DNA from: an uncultured Opitutales bacterium
Lineage (GTDB): Bacteria; Verrucomicrobiota; Verrucomicrobiia; Opitutales; Intestinicryptomonadaceae
Direction of reading: 5' to 3'
DNA: 64,000 bases
Assembly (NCBI GenBank): GCA_944389315.1
Contig: CALXLX010000038.1
Location: 1 to 64,000 of the forward strand
Part shown: positions 1 through 9,038 of the stretch, piece after piece
Numbering within the stretch: position 1 is the stretch's first letter
How the letters are laid out: every line of letters begins with the position of its first letter
The notes under the pieces: model-generated
What the model was told of the DNA's origin: nothing
Databases searched by the model: none
Seen by the model: the letters and a program-made list of their open reading frames with translations, nothing else
Program-made: the position numbers and the translations under genes

Positions 1-22
1 TGCAGACTTTCATTTTTAGTGA

Positions 23-97
<75 letters not shown>

Positions 98-103
98 CTG
101 AAA

Positions 104-145
104 AAAGCCCGCAAGCCGCGCAATCAAGCGCCTTGCGGGCTTTTT
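104..145 (+). terminator. Rho-independent terminator after tRNA-Asn, probably bidirectional
   Basis: A 12-bp stem (AAAGCCCGCAAG at 104-115 with its complement at 132-143) is followed by a T run on the + strand. An A run precedes it, so it would also work for leftward transcripts arriving from the GH5-like gene. Confidence 0.85.
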
Positions 146-283
146 CATTTTTCGGGGGCATTGCGCAGCGCTCAAAGCTCGGCGGATTTCACCCGGCTTC
201 ATGCGTTTTGGGCCGATGGAATTTTGCCGTGGCCCCCCCCGAGCAAAGACGAATGTCCGCGCGAATATTTCCGATATATAGGG

Positions 284-1471
284 CTATTCCAGACCGTTTA
301 GCTCCCTTAATTTCTTAAAATAAATATTTCTGTCGCCGTCTTGCGATATGTCCCATTTCTGTCCCGTGCTATGGTCTTTTAGTCCGAATACCCAGACTGC
401 GCTCAGTTGGATTTTCGCCGCCTTCATGGCGGATACAATCTCCTCCATATACCTTATGTTTTCGGGATCCTCCATGCTGTTGGGAATGCCCCATTCGCCC
501 ACGAATATAGGCTTCCCAACGCGGTCCGAAACAGCCTTCGCAAACTGAAAGCTCTCCGAGATGCCGCCGGTCCATTTAAACGCAAGCATGGCGTCCTTAT
601 ATGCGTGTATCGTGATTGTGTCTATCGGGTCGGGATTGTCCTCGCGGAGCATTATTTTTGATTCTTCGGCGGAATCCTTATCCCATGTTCTTTTGTACCT
701 GTTATTGTATGCGGTGGAACGGATAATAGCATCTCCCGTGAAAACCGGCCTTGTTTTGTCCAGACTTTTGGCGATCTTTGCGAATTCTATATACGCGGGA
801 TATACGTCTTCCCTTTTCAATTTGTCAGCCTTGCTTCTCGCAGGGGGCATGCCCAAAGATGCTATTGCGATAGGCAGCCCCGTCTTTTCTCCGGGCAAAT
901 CGCAGGCAAGCGCAAATTCATTGCCAAACTCCCAGCCCCATATTGCGGGGCTGTCCTTGTAGCGCGTTATAACCTCCCTCGCGTAGGTGCGCATGAAATC
1001 CCGAGTCTTGGAATTTTCCTTGCCTATTGCGCTGACAGGCTCTTTCAGCAGATCTTGAAGCGTATAGTGAACCCAAAAAACCGAAGGAATCAGCCCTATG
1101 TTCAGCCTTTCGGCCTCTCTTACAACTTTGTCCAAATTGGAAAAATACGCCTCTTTGTCCTCCAGATACAGTTTCCAGTTTATCGGATAAAACGGAAACA
1201 CTGAAAACCTTATGAAGGGAACCTTGTTCTTTGACAATGTTTCCAGGCCGCGCTTCCACGACATGTCGTCCTCACGGCCTTTGACGGAGGCATTGTTTAT
1301 CGTTAAAAATACATTGAAGTAGTTTATTCCGTGCGCGTTGACCGCTTTCCCGTCTTTGTAAAAGCGCCCGTCTTTAATGTATAGGCCTTTGCCCGCCCCG
1401 AATAAAATAGCGCACTGAAAATACAGCGCCGTTAAGGCTAATTTAAGGAAAATAGAGATAATCCTCGCCAT
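284..1471 (-). CDS. Secreted GH5-like glycoside hydrolase (cellulase/mannanase superfamily)
   Basis: This 395-residue protein starts with a signal peptide or anchor (hydrophobic residues 4-25). It then reads as a (beta/alpha)8 glycosidase of the GH5 type (clan GH-A). The likely acid/base is Glu185 in WEFGNEF after strand 4, and the likely nucleophile is Glu326 in FVGEWG at strand 7; the HAY motif near 289 fits strand 6. Retaining hydrolysis of a beta-linked polysaccharide outside the cytoplasm is inferred from the family. The substrate (mannan, glucan or host glycan) cannot be read from the sequence. The start is supported by a G-rich Shine-Dalgarno about 10 bases upstream. It stands alone, next to another glycosidase gene on the same strand. 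Confidence 0.8.
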   Translation of the reverse strand: MARIISIFLKLALTALYFQCAILFGAGKGLYIKDGRFYKDGKAVNAHGINYFNVFLTINNASVKGREDDMSWKRGLETLSKNKVPFIRFSVFPFYPINWKLYLEDKEAYFSNLDKVVREAERLNIGLIPSVFWVHYTLQDLLKEPVSAIGKENSKTRDFMRTYAREVITRYKDSPAIWGWEFGNEFALACDLPGEKTGLPIAIASLGMPPARSKADKLKREDVYPAYIEFAKIAKSLDKTRPVFTGDAIIRSTAYNNRYKRTWDKDSAEESKIMLREDNPDPIDTITIHAYKDAMLAFKWTGGISESFQFAKAVSDRVGKPIFVGEWGIPNSMEDPENIRYMEEIVSAMKAAKIQLSAVWVFGLKDHSTGQKWDISQDGDRNIYFKKLRELNGLE

Positions 1472-1673
1472 ATAATAATATCCCCCCCTTGAATCGGTTA
1501 AAGCCTGACGAATGAATACTTTTTATCATATAAAAAAATCGCTCGCTAAATGTCAATACGGCGGGCGCTCCTCGCGGGCTTAGCTTTAAGTGCAGAATGT
1601 GCCCATTTATTTTTCTTAGTCTTAATCAAATCGCCAGCCTATGGAAGTGGGCAATATGCGGGCATGTTTGAGG

Positions 1674-1708
1674 CAAATAAAAATGCCGGAACATATAAGT
1701 TCCGGCAT
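1674..1708 (-). terminator. Terminator downstream of the fucosidase gene
   Basis: Read leftwards, a perfect 10-bp stem (ATGCCGGAAC at 1683-1692 against 1699-1708) with a 6-base loop is followed by TTTTTATTT. It lies about 55 bases past the fucosidase stop codon. Confidence 0.8.
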
Positions 1709-1764
1709 CGGGGAAAATTGGCGCCGGCCAAACGCCTGCGCAAGCCTCTCAGCCAAGAGGCGCG

Positions 1765-2810
1765 TTACAGGCAGTCTTTAACGCGCGCGTAGAGGTCTTT
1801 TAGGATTTTTACGTCTTCGTCCCTGAGCTTGCCGTTGCGGTTCGGCGGGCAGTTCAATATGAGGATATTGTCGTTTTTGGTGCAATGCCTGAAGAGCTTC
1901 TCCAATTCGTCCAGGGATTTAAACTCGTGGTCCTTGGTGTTGTAAAACCACCTCTTGCTTATGCATATTGTAGTTTCCCAGGGCATGTAGTATAGTTTCC
2001 CGTCGTGGGTGAAAAGCTTAGGGTCGTTGTCGGAAGGCAGGCGCGGGTCGCTAAGCCTAAAATCGCTCGGGAAATAGCGTATGGGATAGCCCTCCTTCTG
2101 GTCCTCCGGACGGCACATCGTGTCTATATTCTTTGGAGTGCCTATGGTATGGTGTTTATGCCCACCTGGCAGCCCGGTATCCTCGACTTGATAAGCTGGT
2201 ATATATCCATGACGGGCCAGCGGTAGCTTTCCTTAACCCAGCCTCCGTCGAACCAGAACTCGACTAAATCCGCATATTTTTCAGTTATGTCTATAAGCTC
2301 GTTTAATTGATTGAGCATATATTTGTTGTAGTCGGCGTCCTTTTTCCAATCCTTCACGTCGGCGTTAGCCTTCCTGTCCCAAAGAGAATAGTACAACCCC
2401 AGGCCTATGCCGTGCTTTTTGCATGCTTTGGCCACCTCCTCTATTACATTTGTCTTGTTGCCCGAACTTGCCACATCGTAGTCAGTGTACTTGCTGTCCC
2501 ACAGGCAGAATCCTTCGTGGTGCTTGGCGACAAGAATGATATAGCGCATGCCCGCATCTTTCGCCGCGCGCACCCACTGGTCGGCGTCTATGTTTGCGGG
2601 GGCGTATGACGGGGCGGGTTTTGAGCCGTCAGTCCATTCCTCGTCGTGAAAGGTGTTTATGCCAAAATGTATAAACATGCCGTACTTGCGCTCTATCTGC
2701 TTTCTCTGGGACTCGCTCGGCTCCGTCGAGGGCTGCGGCAAAATGATGTTTTGGGCATATGCAAAGCAGGCCATGCTCCATGCCAGAAGCAGCAAAAGAA
2801 ACTTCCTCAC
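1765..2810 (-). pseudogene. GH29 alpha-L-fucosidase split by a -1 frameshift
   Basis: Two adjacent reading frames together make one GH29 protein of about 348 residues. The upstream part starts at a GTG (2810) behind GGAGGG, has a signal peptide (LLLLLAWSMACFAYA), the family's MFIHFG and KHHEGF blocks, and the nucleophile Asp in FWFDGG (about residue 188). It runs into TAG at 2142-2144. The other frame resumes as HHTIGTP at about 2154 and carries the expected C-terminal half (DFRLSDPRLP, DPKLFTHDGKLYY, LILNCPPNRNGKL) to 1765. Losing or re-reading one base near 2154 restores the family sequence. I see no slippery heptamer. Possible explanations are a recent loss, a phase-variable gene or a sequencing error. 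An ATG at 2118 might allow only a useless C-terminal fragment. Confidence 0.82.
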
Positions 2811-3056
2811 ATATAATAAACCCTCCCTATGTAATGTCTTGTAATTAGAGCTATGCGTTAGTTTGAACGGCTCTTTTTCTTGGTGTCGATAGGCTATTAT
2901 CATTCTCGGCAATTGAGTCGAGGATGAGCATATATTGCCCTGGAATGTTTAAATTATTTCCCGCTTTCCTGCCCCGTAAAAATATTCGCAGGCGGTGTTA
3001 TGCCGCCCGCGTCAAATAATGGAATCTGCCCTTAATCCCAAAGCCGGAAAGCAATC

Positions 3057-3740
3057 TTACTTTGCGAGCCTGTAGCCGACTCCGCGCACCGTCTCTATGA
3101 GATCTGCCTTGTTCCCGAGCTTCTTTCTCAGGTTGGCTATGGCCACGTCCACGGCCCTGTCTGTGACGGGATAGCCGTCTCCGTGGAGATTCTTTATTAT
3201 TGCGTCCCTCGAAAATACCCTTCCGGGGGCGCGCACGAACATCTCGAGAATTTCAAATTCGTTTGCGGTCAGCTCCAGCGCCTTTGAGCCTATCCGCGCT
3301 TCGTGGAACTCGGTATCCATCTCTATTCCGTGCGCGCCGGCTTTCGACGAAGCCTGCGAGGACTCCTGCCCGCTCCTTAGCTGCGCACGCACCCTCGCGA
3401 GCAAAACGCGCTGGCTGAAAGGCTTTGTGATGTAGTCGTTGGCGCCGAATTCCAGCCCGCTGACTATGTCCGCCTCCTCGCTCCTGGCGGTTAGCATGAT
3501 TATGGGAATCTGCCTGAGGCTCTTGTCCGCCCTGTATATGCGGCAGAAATCTGTGCCGTCCATGCCGGTGAGCATGAGGTCGAGCAGTATGAGGTCGAAC
3601 GAAGCCCCTCCCTCAAAGAGTTTGAGCGCGGCCTCCGCCGAGTCCGTGCGCGAGCATTCAAAACCGTTCTTCTCGAGGTTGAATTTTACGAGTTCGGCTA
3701 TGGCGTCTTCGTCTTCTATTATCAGTATGTGTTTTTTCAT
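3057..3740 (-). CDS. phoB: PhoB-type response regulator (OmpR/PhoB family)
   Basis: This 227-residue protein has an N-terminal receiver domain (about 1-120) with acidic pocket Glu9/Asp10/Asp11, phospho-acceptor Asp54 (LILLDLML) and the conserved Lys in ITKPF. A C-terminal winged helix (about 135-225) has the family's ending IETVRGVGYRLA. Linkage to a PhoR-like kinase (4-base overlap with its gene) and to the pst genes across the divergent promoter region supports a role in turning on phosphate uptake at low phosphate. Other OmpR-family roles are possible on sequence alone, but the context makes PhoB by far the best fit. Confidence 0.93.
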   Translation of the reverse strand: MKKHILIIEDEDAIAELVKFNLEKNGFECSRTDSAEAALKLFEGGASFDLILLDLMLTGMDGTDFCRIYRADKSLRQIPIIMLTARSEEADIVSGLEFGANDYITKPFSQRVLLARVRAQLRSGQESSQASSKAGAHGIEMDTEFHEARIGSKALELTANEFEILEMFVRAPGRVFSRDAIIKNLHGDGYPVTDRAVDVAIANLRKKLGNKADLIETVRGVGYRLAK

Positions 3741-5515
3741 AGTCTGTCGGCGAATGAAATCGAAAATTCCGATCCTTTGTCTGGCTTGCTTTTTACGGAG
3801 GCCTCTCCTCCGTGCATTATCGCAACGTGTTTGACTATTGCAAGCCCCAAGCCCGTGCCGCCGAGCGCGCGTGATCTGCCCTTGTCGACGCGGAAGAAGC
3901 GCTCAAAGAGCCTCGGCAGGTGCTCGGCGGCTATGCCGGGGCCGCTGTCTCCGACGCTGATTACGGTCTTTGTCCCCTCCCTGTGCGCCGAGAGCGTTAT
4001 CTTGCAGTTTTTCCCGCCGTATTTTACCGCGTTGTCCACAAGGCTGCTTACCGCTATCAGCGCGAGGGTCCTGTCCCCGGATATTTCGAGGTCTCCGGGG
4101 CATATGATTTCAGTGGAGTCCTCCATGTTCTCAGCCTGGGGCGCGTGCGAGGACAGCGCCTCAGCAAGAAGCTGCGCGACGTTGAAGCGCGTAAAGGTCT
4201 TCTGCGCGTATTCCTCGGTAAATTCAATCCGGGAGAGCAGGAGCATGTCGTTTACAAGGTTTGCCATTCTGTCGCTCTGGGTGTTTATCATCTTGGCGAA
4301 GTGCTTTGCCTCCTGCGTTATATCGAGCTCCTCGAGGGTCTCCGCGCACATCTTTATGGAGGTTATCGGGGTTTTCAGCTCGTGCGACACCCCGGATACA
4401 AACTCCCTCCTGAGCCTTTCGGCGCGCTTTTCCGGCGAGACGTTCCTCATGACAAACAGCGCCCTTGCGTTTTGCGAGTTGTAGGGCAGGGGAGTCCCCG
4501 TGACCGCGTATGGGCCCTCCGTGGATATCTCCACCGTCTTCGAGACTATTTTTTTAGAGTCGAAAGTCTCCGCTATCAGGCTGAGAAGCTCCGTATTCCT
4601 GAGATACTCGGCCATGTCGATGTTTTCGGCGTTCTCGGGTATCCCGAAGAGCTTTGCCAGCGCCTTGTTGAAGCGCCTTATGCGGCCGTCCTGGGAGCAT
4701 ATGAATACGCACTCGGCCATCTGCCCGAAGATTTCGTCGAGCTCGAAATTGCGCTTCTTGAGGGACTTTATCCTCTTTTTAAGGTTGCGAGCCATCTCCG
4801 AGAGTGAGTTTGCAAGAGTGTCTATCTCCTCGGTCCGGCTCTTCTGGGGCTCTGCGTCGAAGTTCCCGTTGGTGTATTGTATGGAAAGCTCCGTCAGGCG
4901 TTTTAGCGGGCTTGCTATGCGCCTTGCTATCAGCCAGGAGAAGAGCGCCGCTGCCATTATGGCGATAGTGGCTATTGCGGCGCAGTCGGCTGCGAGAAGC
5001 TTCCTGCTCTTTGCCAACGACGATGCCGGTATGGACTGCCTGACGCAGTACGCGGCGCCGCCGCCAGACATCTTCCCCGCGGGGGCTGCCACGTATATCA
5101 TCTTTTTAAAAAGGGTCTCGGAATGCCTCTGCTCGAAGGTCTTTTGGCCTTTTAGGGCCTCGCGCACTTCGGCCCTGTCCATATGGTTGGGCATCTTTGC
5201 GGCGTCGGCTTCGGAGTCGAACAGGACGGCCCCGTCCGAGCCTATCAGCGTGGTGCGTATGTCGAGCTCCTTGTCGAAGCTCTTTGCCGTTCGAGATATC
5301 TTGTCGAGCGGAAGCCCGGCGTCGAGGCAGTCGGTTATCAGGCTCGACGAGACGTCGAGTATGTTTTTGGCGTTGCGCTCTATGTCACGCTCGAGCAGCG
5401 AGTATCCCAGCAGCCCCGCCGATATTATTATCAGTGCGCACAGTCCCAGCGTAGAGGTGAATATCCTGAAAAACACGCTGCGGGATTTGCCGTTAGTTTC
5501 CAATATGTCGCCCAT
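3737..5515 (-). CDS. phoR: PhoR-type sensor histidine kinase
   Basis: This 592-residue membrane kinase has TM1 at about residues 12-41, an extracytoplasmic sensor region of about 130 residues and TM2 at about 175-197. These are followed by a HAMP linker (to about 250), a PAS domain (about 257-360), and a HisKA domain with His378 in SGVSHELKTP. The C-terminal ATPase domain shows the N box (DNAVKYGG), G1 (GDSGPGI) and G2 (GGTGLGLAI). E. coli PhoR lacks a sizeable periplasmic domain; this architecture is closer to the PhoR of Bacillus-type systems. It overlaps phoB by 4 bases, so the two are translationally coupled. Its product probably phosphorylates PhoB when phosphate is scarce, with PhoU and the Pst transporter as partners. 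Confidence 0.9.
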   Translation of the reverse strand: MGDILETNGKSRSVFFRIFTSTLGLCALIIISAGLLGYSLLERDIERNAKNILDVSSSLITDCLDAGLPLDKISRTAKSFDKELDIRTTLIGSDGAVLFDSEADAAKMPNHMDRAEVREALKGQKTFEQRHSETLFKKMIYVAAPAGKMSGGGAAYCVRQSIPASSLAKSRKLLAADCAAIATIAIMAAALFSWLIARRIASPLKRLTELSIQYTNGNFDAEPQKSRTEEIDTLANSLSEMARNLKKRIKSLKKRNFELDEIFGQMAECVFICSQDGRIRRFNKALAKLFGIPENAENIDMAEYLRNTELLSLIAETFDSKKIVSKTVEISTEGPYAVTGTPLPYNSQNARALFVMRNVSPEKRAERLRREFVSGVSHELKTPITSIKMCAETLEELDITQEAKHFAKMINTQSDRMANLVNDMLLLSRIEFTEEYAQKTFTRFNVAQLLAEALSSHAPQAENMEDSTEIICPGDLEISGDRTLALIAVSSLVDNAVKYGGKNCKITLSAHREGTKTVISVGDSGPGIAAEHLPRLFERFFRVDKGRSRALGGTGLGLAIVKHVAIMHGGEASVKSKPDKGSEFSISFADRL

Positions 5516-5566
5516 ATTGCGAGCAGTCTTGGCCCGCTAAACTGCCTCGTCAACTTTTCTTTGCGT

Positions 5567-5588
5567 CTTAACAAACTTCTAACAATAC
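5567..5588 (+). promoter_or_regulatory. Putative Pho box in the phoR/porin divergent region
   Basis: Two direct repeats, TTAACA at 5568-5573 and CTAACA at 5579-5584, start exactly 11 bases apart and are separated by AT-rich spacers. PhoB/PhoP-family regulators bind 11-bp tandem repeats of this form. The site lies between the phoR start (5515) and the porin start (5735), where it could control both directions. The assignment rests on spacing and location only. Confidence 0.5.
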
Positions 5589-5734
5589 GCTGGCAATGTT
5601 CTTGCATTTATGGGCGAGAATCTTGCCCGAAACTTGCGGAAGTCTCGCAAAGGCAAAATACAATTCAAATCTCGAAATGGTTTGATATGCGCCATAAGAA
5701 AACGCAATTCGCGCTTTCGGAAACATAAAAACAC

Positions 5735-6997
5735 ATGAATACAAAATACGTAAAACTGATAATCGCGGCCGCTTTGGCGGCGGGCGCGATGTTCCAGGCT
5801 TCCGCGCAGGACAAACAAACTCTCGACCTTTTGGTCTCAAAGGGTCTCATAACCAGAACGGAGGCCGACAACCTCGGCAAGCGCTCAGTGGCAGTGACCC
5901 CGAAGGAGAAAAGCACAAAGTCCATAAAGCTTACGGGCAGAGTGCAGACCCAATACGAGAACATCGGCGTTACCGAATATCTCGGAGACACGAAAACAAC
6001 ATATCAGCGCAAGAACGACTTTATGATGCGCAGAATGTTCATCGGCATGATAGCCGACATAGGCTCCGGTTGGTCGGCAACCGTAATCGCGGACCTTGCC
6101 CGCTCTTCTGACAACTATCTTGAATACGCCTACATCTCAAAGAAGATAGACTACGACAGCCTTGTGGGCACGGCCGATATAGGCTACCGCAAAGTCAACT
6201 TCGCCCTCGAGGAATACACCTCGGCCTCGAAGCTCATCACCGTGGAGCGTTCCATAGCAACGCGCTACTTTGCCGAGGGCAACAACAGCAGGCGCCTCGG
6301 GTTTGCGGGCAGGCACACGGGCCTTTACTGGAACGGAAAACTAAACGAGATAGAGGGCCTCACCTACGGGGTCTCCGTGACCAACGCTTTCAACAATTCA
6401 CCCGCTTCGCTGCCGACTGGTGCCGACAACTCTTTGATGTACGCGGCCAATGTGGCGTACTCGGGCGAGATTGAAGGCGCATCCTTCATGGCGGGCGTGA
6501 ACTTCGCCTACACGGACGGAATGAATGTCGCGGGAAGCGCGGGCGCGCACAACGGGGCGGTCTTGGGCGTCAATCCCTACATAAAGGTATCGGCGCTGGG
6601 ATTCGACCTTTGGAGCGACTTCCTCTTCGCGCAGGTTGAGGACGGAAAGAACAATTACTCGCAGGACGCCTGTCCCATGGGCGTGAACGTCGGCCTCGAG
6701 TACAAAATAGACATAGGCGAGTTCGGGCAGATAGCGCCTGCCGTGCGCTACTCCTGGTTGGATACTGACGGGCGCGGTACGAGCATGAGCGACGGCATTA
6801 AAAACGGCGCCGGCAGCGCGAAGTACAACGCAGGCCAGAGCATATACGCCGGCCTCAACTGGTACATAAAGGGCAACGACCTGAAATTCCAGCTCGGCTA
6901 CGAGTGGGTTCAGATGAACGGAGCAAACCAGTTCAACTCCGCGGGCGGGCATTCCGATGCGGACGTCGTGCGCGCGCAGCTGCAGGTTCTCTTCTAA
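5735..6997 (+). CDS. Phosphate-selective porin (OprO/OprP family)
   Basis: This 420-residue outer-membrane protein has a clear signal peptide ending ASAQ (about residue 25). A short helical segment follows (LDLLVSKGLITRTEADNL), typical for this porin family. The rest is a series of amphipathic beta strands rich in aromatic and glycine residues, ending in a strand that closes with F (QLQVLF), as outer-membrane barrels do. It is the first gene of the rightward pst unit, 40 bases before pstS, so it probably feeds phosphate into the periplasm for PstS. The family call is from general features and context; anion selectivity is inferred. Confidence 0.85.
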   Translation: MNTKYVKLIIAAALAAGAMFQASAQDKQTLDLLVSKGLITRTEADNLGKRSVAVTPKEKSTKSIKLTGRVQTQYENIGVTEYLGDTKTTYQRKNDFMMRRMFIGMIADIGSGWSATVIADLARSSDNYLEYAYISKKIDYDSLVGTADIGYRKVNFALEEYTSASKLITVERSIATRYFAEGNNSRRLGFAGRHTGLYWNGKLNEIEGLTYGVSVTNAFNNSPASLPTGADNSLMYAANVAYSGEIEGASFMAGVNFAYTDGMNVAGSAGAHNGAVLGVNPYIKVSALGFDLWSDFLFAQVEDGKNNYSQDACPMGVNVGLEYKIDIGEFGQIAPAVRYSWLDTDGRGTSMSDGIKNGAGSAKYNAGQSIYAGLNWYIKGNDLKFQLGYEWVQMNGANQFNSAGGHSDADVVRAQLQVLF

Positions 6998-7037
6998 AAA
7001 TACAGGCATAAAAACTTCAACATAAGGATTTCTCATT

Positions 7038-7874
7038 ATGAAAACATCGATACTGAAAAAAATAGCCATAGCCGCTTGCGCGGCCATCTCGGGTTTGTCC
7101 TGCCTCGCGGAAGGCGGAGACGGCAAGATATCCATAGACGGCTCCACAACAGTGGGGCCCATAGCCAAAGCCTTTGCCGACTTCTACAAGGAGAACCACG
7201 AGGGCATAAACATAACCATCAGCGAATCCGGCAGCGGAAACGGCGTAAAGAGCCTGATGAATTCCGCCTGCGACATAGCCGCCATGAGCCGCTTCATGAA
7301 GCCCGCCGAATTTAAGAGCTGCGTTGAAAAGGGCATCATGCCCGTAGCGCACGTCATCGCCTTCGACGCCATCGCCATTGCGGTAAACCCCCAGAACAAG
7401 GTTTCCTCGCTGACGATAGAGCAGATAGCGGACATCTATTCGGGGAAGATCACCAATTGGAAGGAACTCGGCGGCGACGACGCCAAGATAGTTGTAATCA
7501 GCCGCGACACCAACAGCGGAACCTACGAGACCTTCGGCGAGCTTGTCATGAAGAAAACCCCCGTGGGCAAGGATGCCGAATACGTCGGTTCCAACGGCCA
7601 GGCGCGTTCGAGGGTAAACTCCACAAAATACGCGATAGCCTATGTGGGGCTCGGCTTTGCGGACAACTCCGTGAAGGTTGTGTCGGTAAACGGCATAATT
7701 CCCGACCTCAAGAGCGTCTCTTCGGGCAAATATCCCCTTGCTCGCCCTCTGTTCCTGTTCACAAACGCATATCCCAAGATGGGGTCGGCCATTTACGACT
7801 TCGTGAACTTGCATCTGAGCAAAGATGGCAGGGAAATAGTCAAGGACCTCGGCTTCGTGCCCGTTTGCGAATAG
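7038..7874 (+). CDS. pstS: PstS phosphate-binding protein
   Basis: This 278-residue periplasmic binding protein of the PstS family has an N-terminal signal sequence (about 1-24). The phosphate-contact blocks are DGSTTVGP near the mature N terminus, SESGSGNGVKSL, and SRDTNSGTYETF. IDVFADIYSGK-like text (EQIADIYSGKITNW) is also characteristic of PstS. An AAGGA Shine-Dalgarno lies about 10 bases before the ATG. It sits between the porin and pstC in the expected operon order. Whether it is lipid-anchored is unclear, because the LSC near residue 22 is a poor lipobox. Confidence 0.95.
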   Translation: MKTSILKKIAIAACAAISGLSCLAEGGDGKISIDGSTTVGPIAKAFADFYKENHEGINITISESGSGNGVKSLMNSACDIAAMSRFMKPAEFKSCVEKGIMPVAHVIAFDAIAIAVNPQNKVSSLTIEQIADIYSGKITNWKELGGDDAKIVVISRDTNSGTYETFGELVMKKTPVGKDAEYVGSNGQARSRVNSTKYAIAYVGLGFADNSVKVVSVNGIIPDLKSVSSGKYPLARPLFLFTNAYPKMGSAIYDFVNLHLSKDGREIVKDLGFVPVCE

Positions 7875-7898
7875 GCGTCTGCAATATCCTAATGCAAG

Positions 7899-9038
7899 AT
7901 GGCTAAAAAACCTAAAAGTCTTATAATGGGCGGCGGCGGCAGCTTTGCGCAGGCTTTCTGCGCGGGAGCGGGCCGCCTGCTCCTGTTTTGCATAACGGCG
8001 CTCCCCACCGTGGCGATAGTCTTTATGATATTCTTTATCGCCGGGGAGGCTGTGCCGTTTTTTGCCGACCTGAAAAATACCGCGGAGTTCTTCAGCGGTT
8101 TTGAATGGAGGCCGTCGGATTCCCACGCTCCGCATTTCGGGGCGCTTTCCATATTTTACGGGACTGTTATGGTCACTTTGGGCTCCTGTGTTTTGGCCGT
8201 GCCGGCGGGCATAGTCGCGGCGGTCGCCTTAAGCGAAATATCCAGCCCTAAAATATCTAACGCTTTCAAGCCGGTCGTGGAACTCCTCGCGGCGATACCG
8301 TCTGTGGTTTACGGGTTCTTCGCGCTGGTTGTCTTCGCCCCGCTGCTTCAGGAAAACGGTGGCGTGTTGCTCGCCGTGGCGGTGCTTCTTATTGCATTTC
8401 CAGCGAGCGTCGTTGCGGCAATGTGCCTGGGGGAACTTGCGGCGTCGGTATTTTATAAAGATGTGAGAAACCCGCCTGTAAAACTGTTCTCCGTCCCGAT
8501 AGGGGCGCTGCTGATGGCTCTCGGGCTTTTTGCGGCGCACAAGATGCTCTCGGTTGAAATAACAAGCGGAACAAACGCGCTGAACGCGTCGGTCATTTTG
8601 GCGGTCATGGCGCTGCCCACCATAGTCAGCCTTTCGCAGGACGCGCTCGGCTCCGTGGGGCGCGACATGCGCGAGGGTTCCTTCGCGCTGGGTGCAACGC
8701 GCGCGGAGACCATATTCAAAGTGGTTCTGCCCTGCGCAAAAAGCGGCATCGCCGTTGCGGTGATACTGGGCCTGATGAGGGTAGTAGGGGAGACGATGGT
8801 CGTATGGATGGCCAGCGGAAACGCGCTGAAAATCCCAGAGCCGTTCTACAATTTTTTGGAGCCGGTGCGCACAGTCACTGCGACCATAGCCGGCGAGATG
8901 GGCGAGGCCGACCAAAGCACGGGTTCTGCCCGCTACCATGTTCTCTTTGCACTGAGCTTCTGCCTGCTTATGGCCTCTCTCATATTTAACGCCGCCGGGC
9001 AATGGATAGGCGGCGGATTCAAACTTCCGAAAAAATGA
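7899..9038 (+). CDS. pstC: PstC phosphate ABC transporter permease with an extra segment
   Basis: This 379-residue inner-membrane permease has the binding-protein-dependent transport domain. The EAA-like coupling loop is around EGSFALGATRAETIFKVVLP, followed by SGIAVAVILGLMRVVGETM. Typical PstC is about 310 residues. The excess is mostly one block, roughly residues 145-225, between IPSVVYGFFALVVFAPLLQ and VMALPTIVSLSQDAL, where related proteins have only a short link; the block holds about two extra hydrophobic helices. It overlaps pstA at its stop codon. No strong ribosome-binding site precedes the ATG. Confidence 0.92.
   Translation: MAKKPKSLIMGGGGSFAQAFCAGAGRLLLFCITALPTVAIVFMIFFIAGEAVPFFADLKNTAEFFSGFEWRPSDSHAPHFGALSIFYGTVMVTLGSCVLAVPAGIVAAVALSEISSPKISNAFKPVVELLAAIPSVVYGFFALVVFAPLLQENGGVLLAVAVLLIAFPASVVAAMCLGELAASVFYKDVRNPPVKLFSVPIGALLMALGLFAAHKMLSVEITSGTNALNASVILAVMALPTIVSLSQDALGSVGRDMREGSFALGATRAETIFKVVLPCAKSGIAVAVILGLMRVVGETMVVWMASGNALKIPEPFYNFLEPVRTVTATIAGEMGEADQSTGSARYHVLFALSFCLLMASLIFNAAGQWIGGGFKLPKK

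Noticed and set aside
2130-2170. Programmed -1 frameshifting in the fucosidase gene
   Set aside because: The text around the junction (ATA AAC ACC) does not form an X-XXY-YYZ slippery heptamer and no stimulatory hairpin or internal Shine-Dalgarno was seen.
7017-8135. A 372-residue minus-strand open frame
   Set aside because: It is antisense to pstS and pstC, which carry full family motifs; the product is compositionally biased and unrecognisable.
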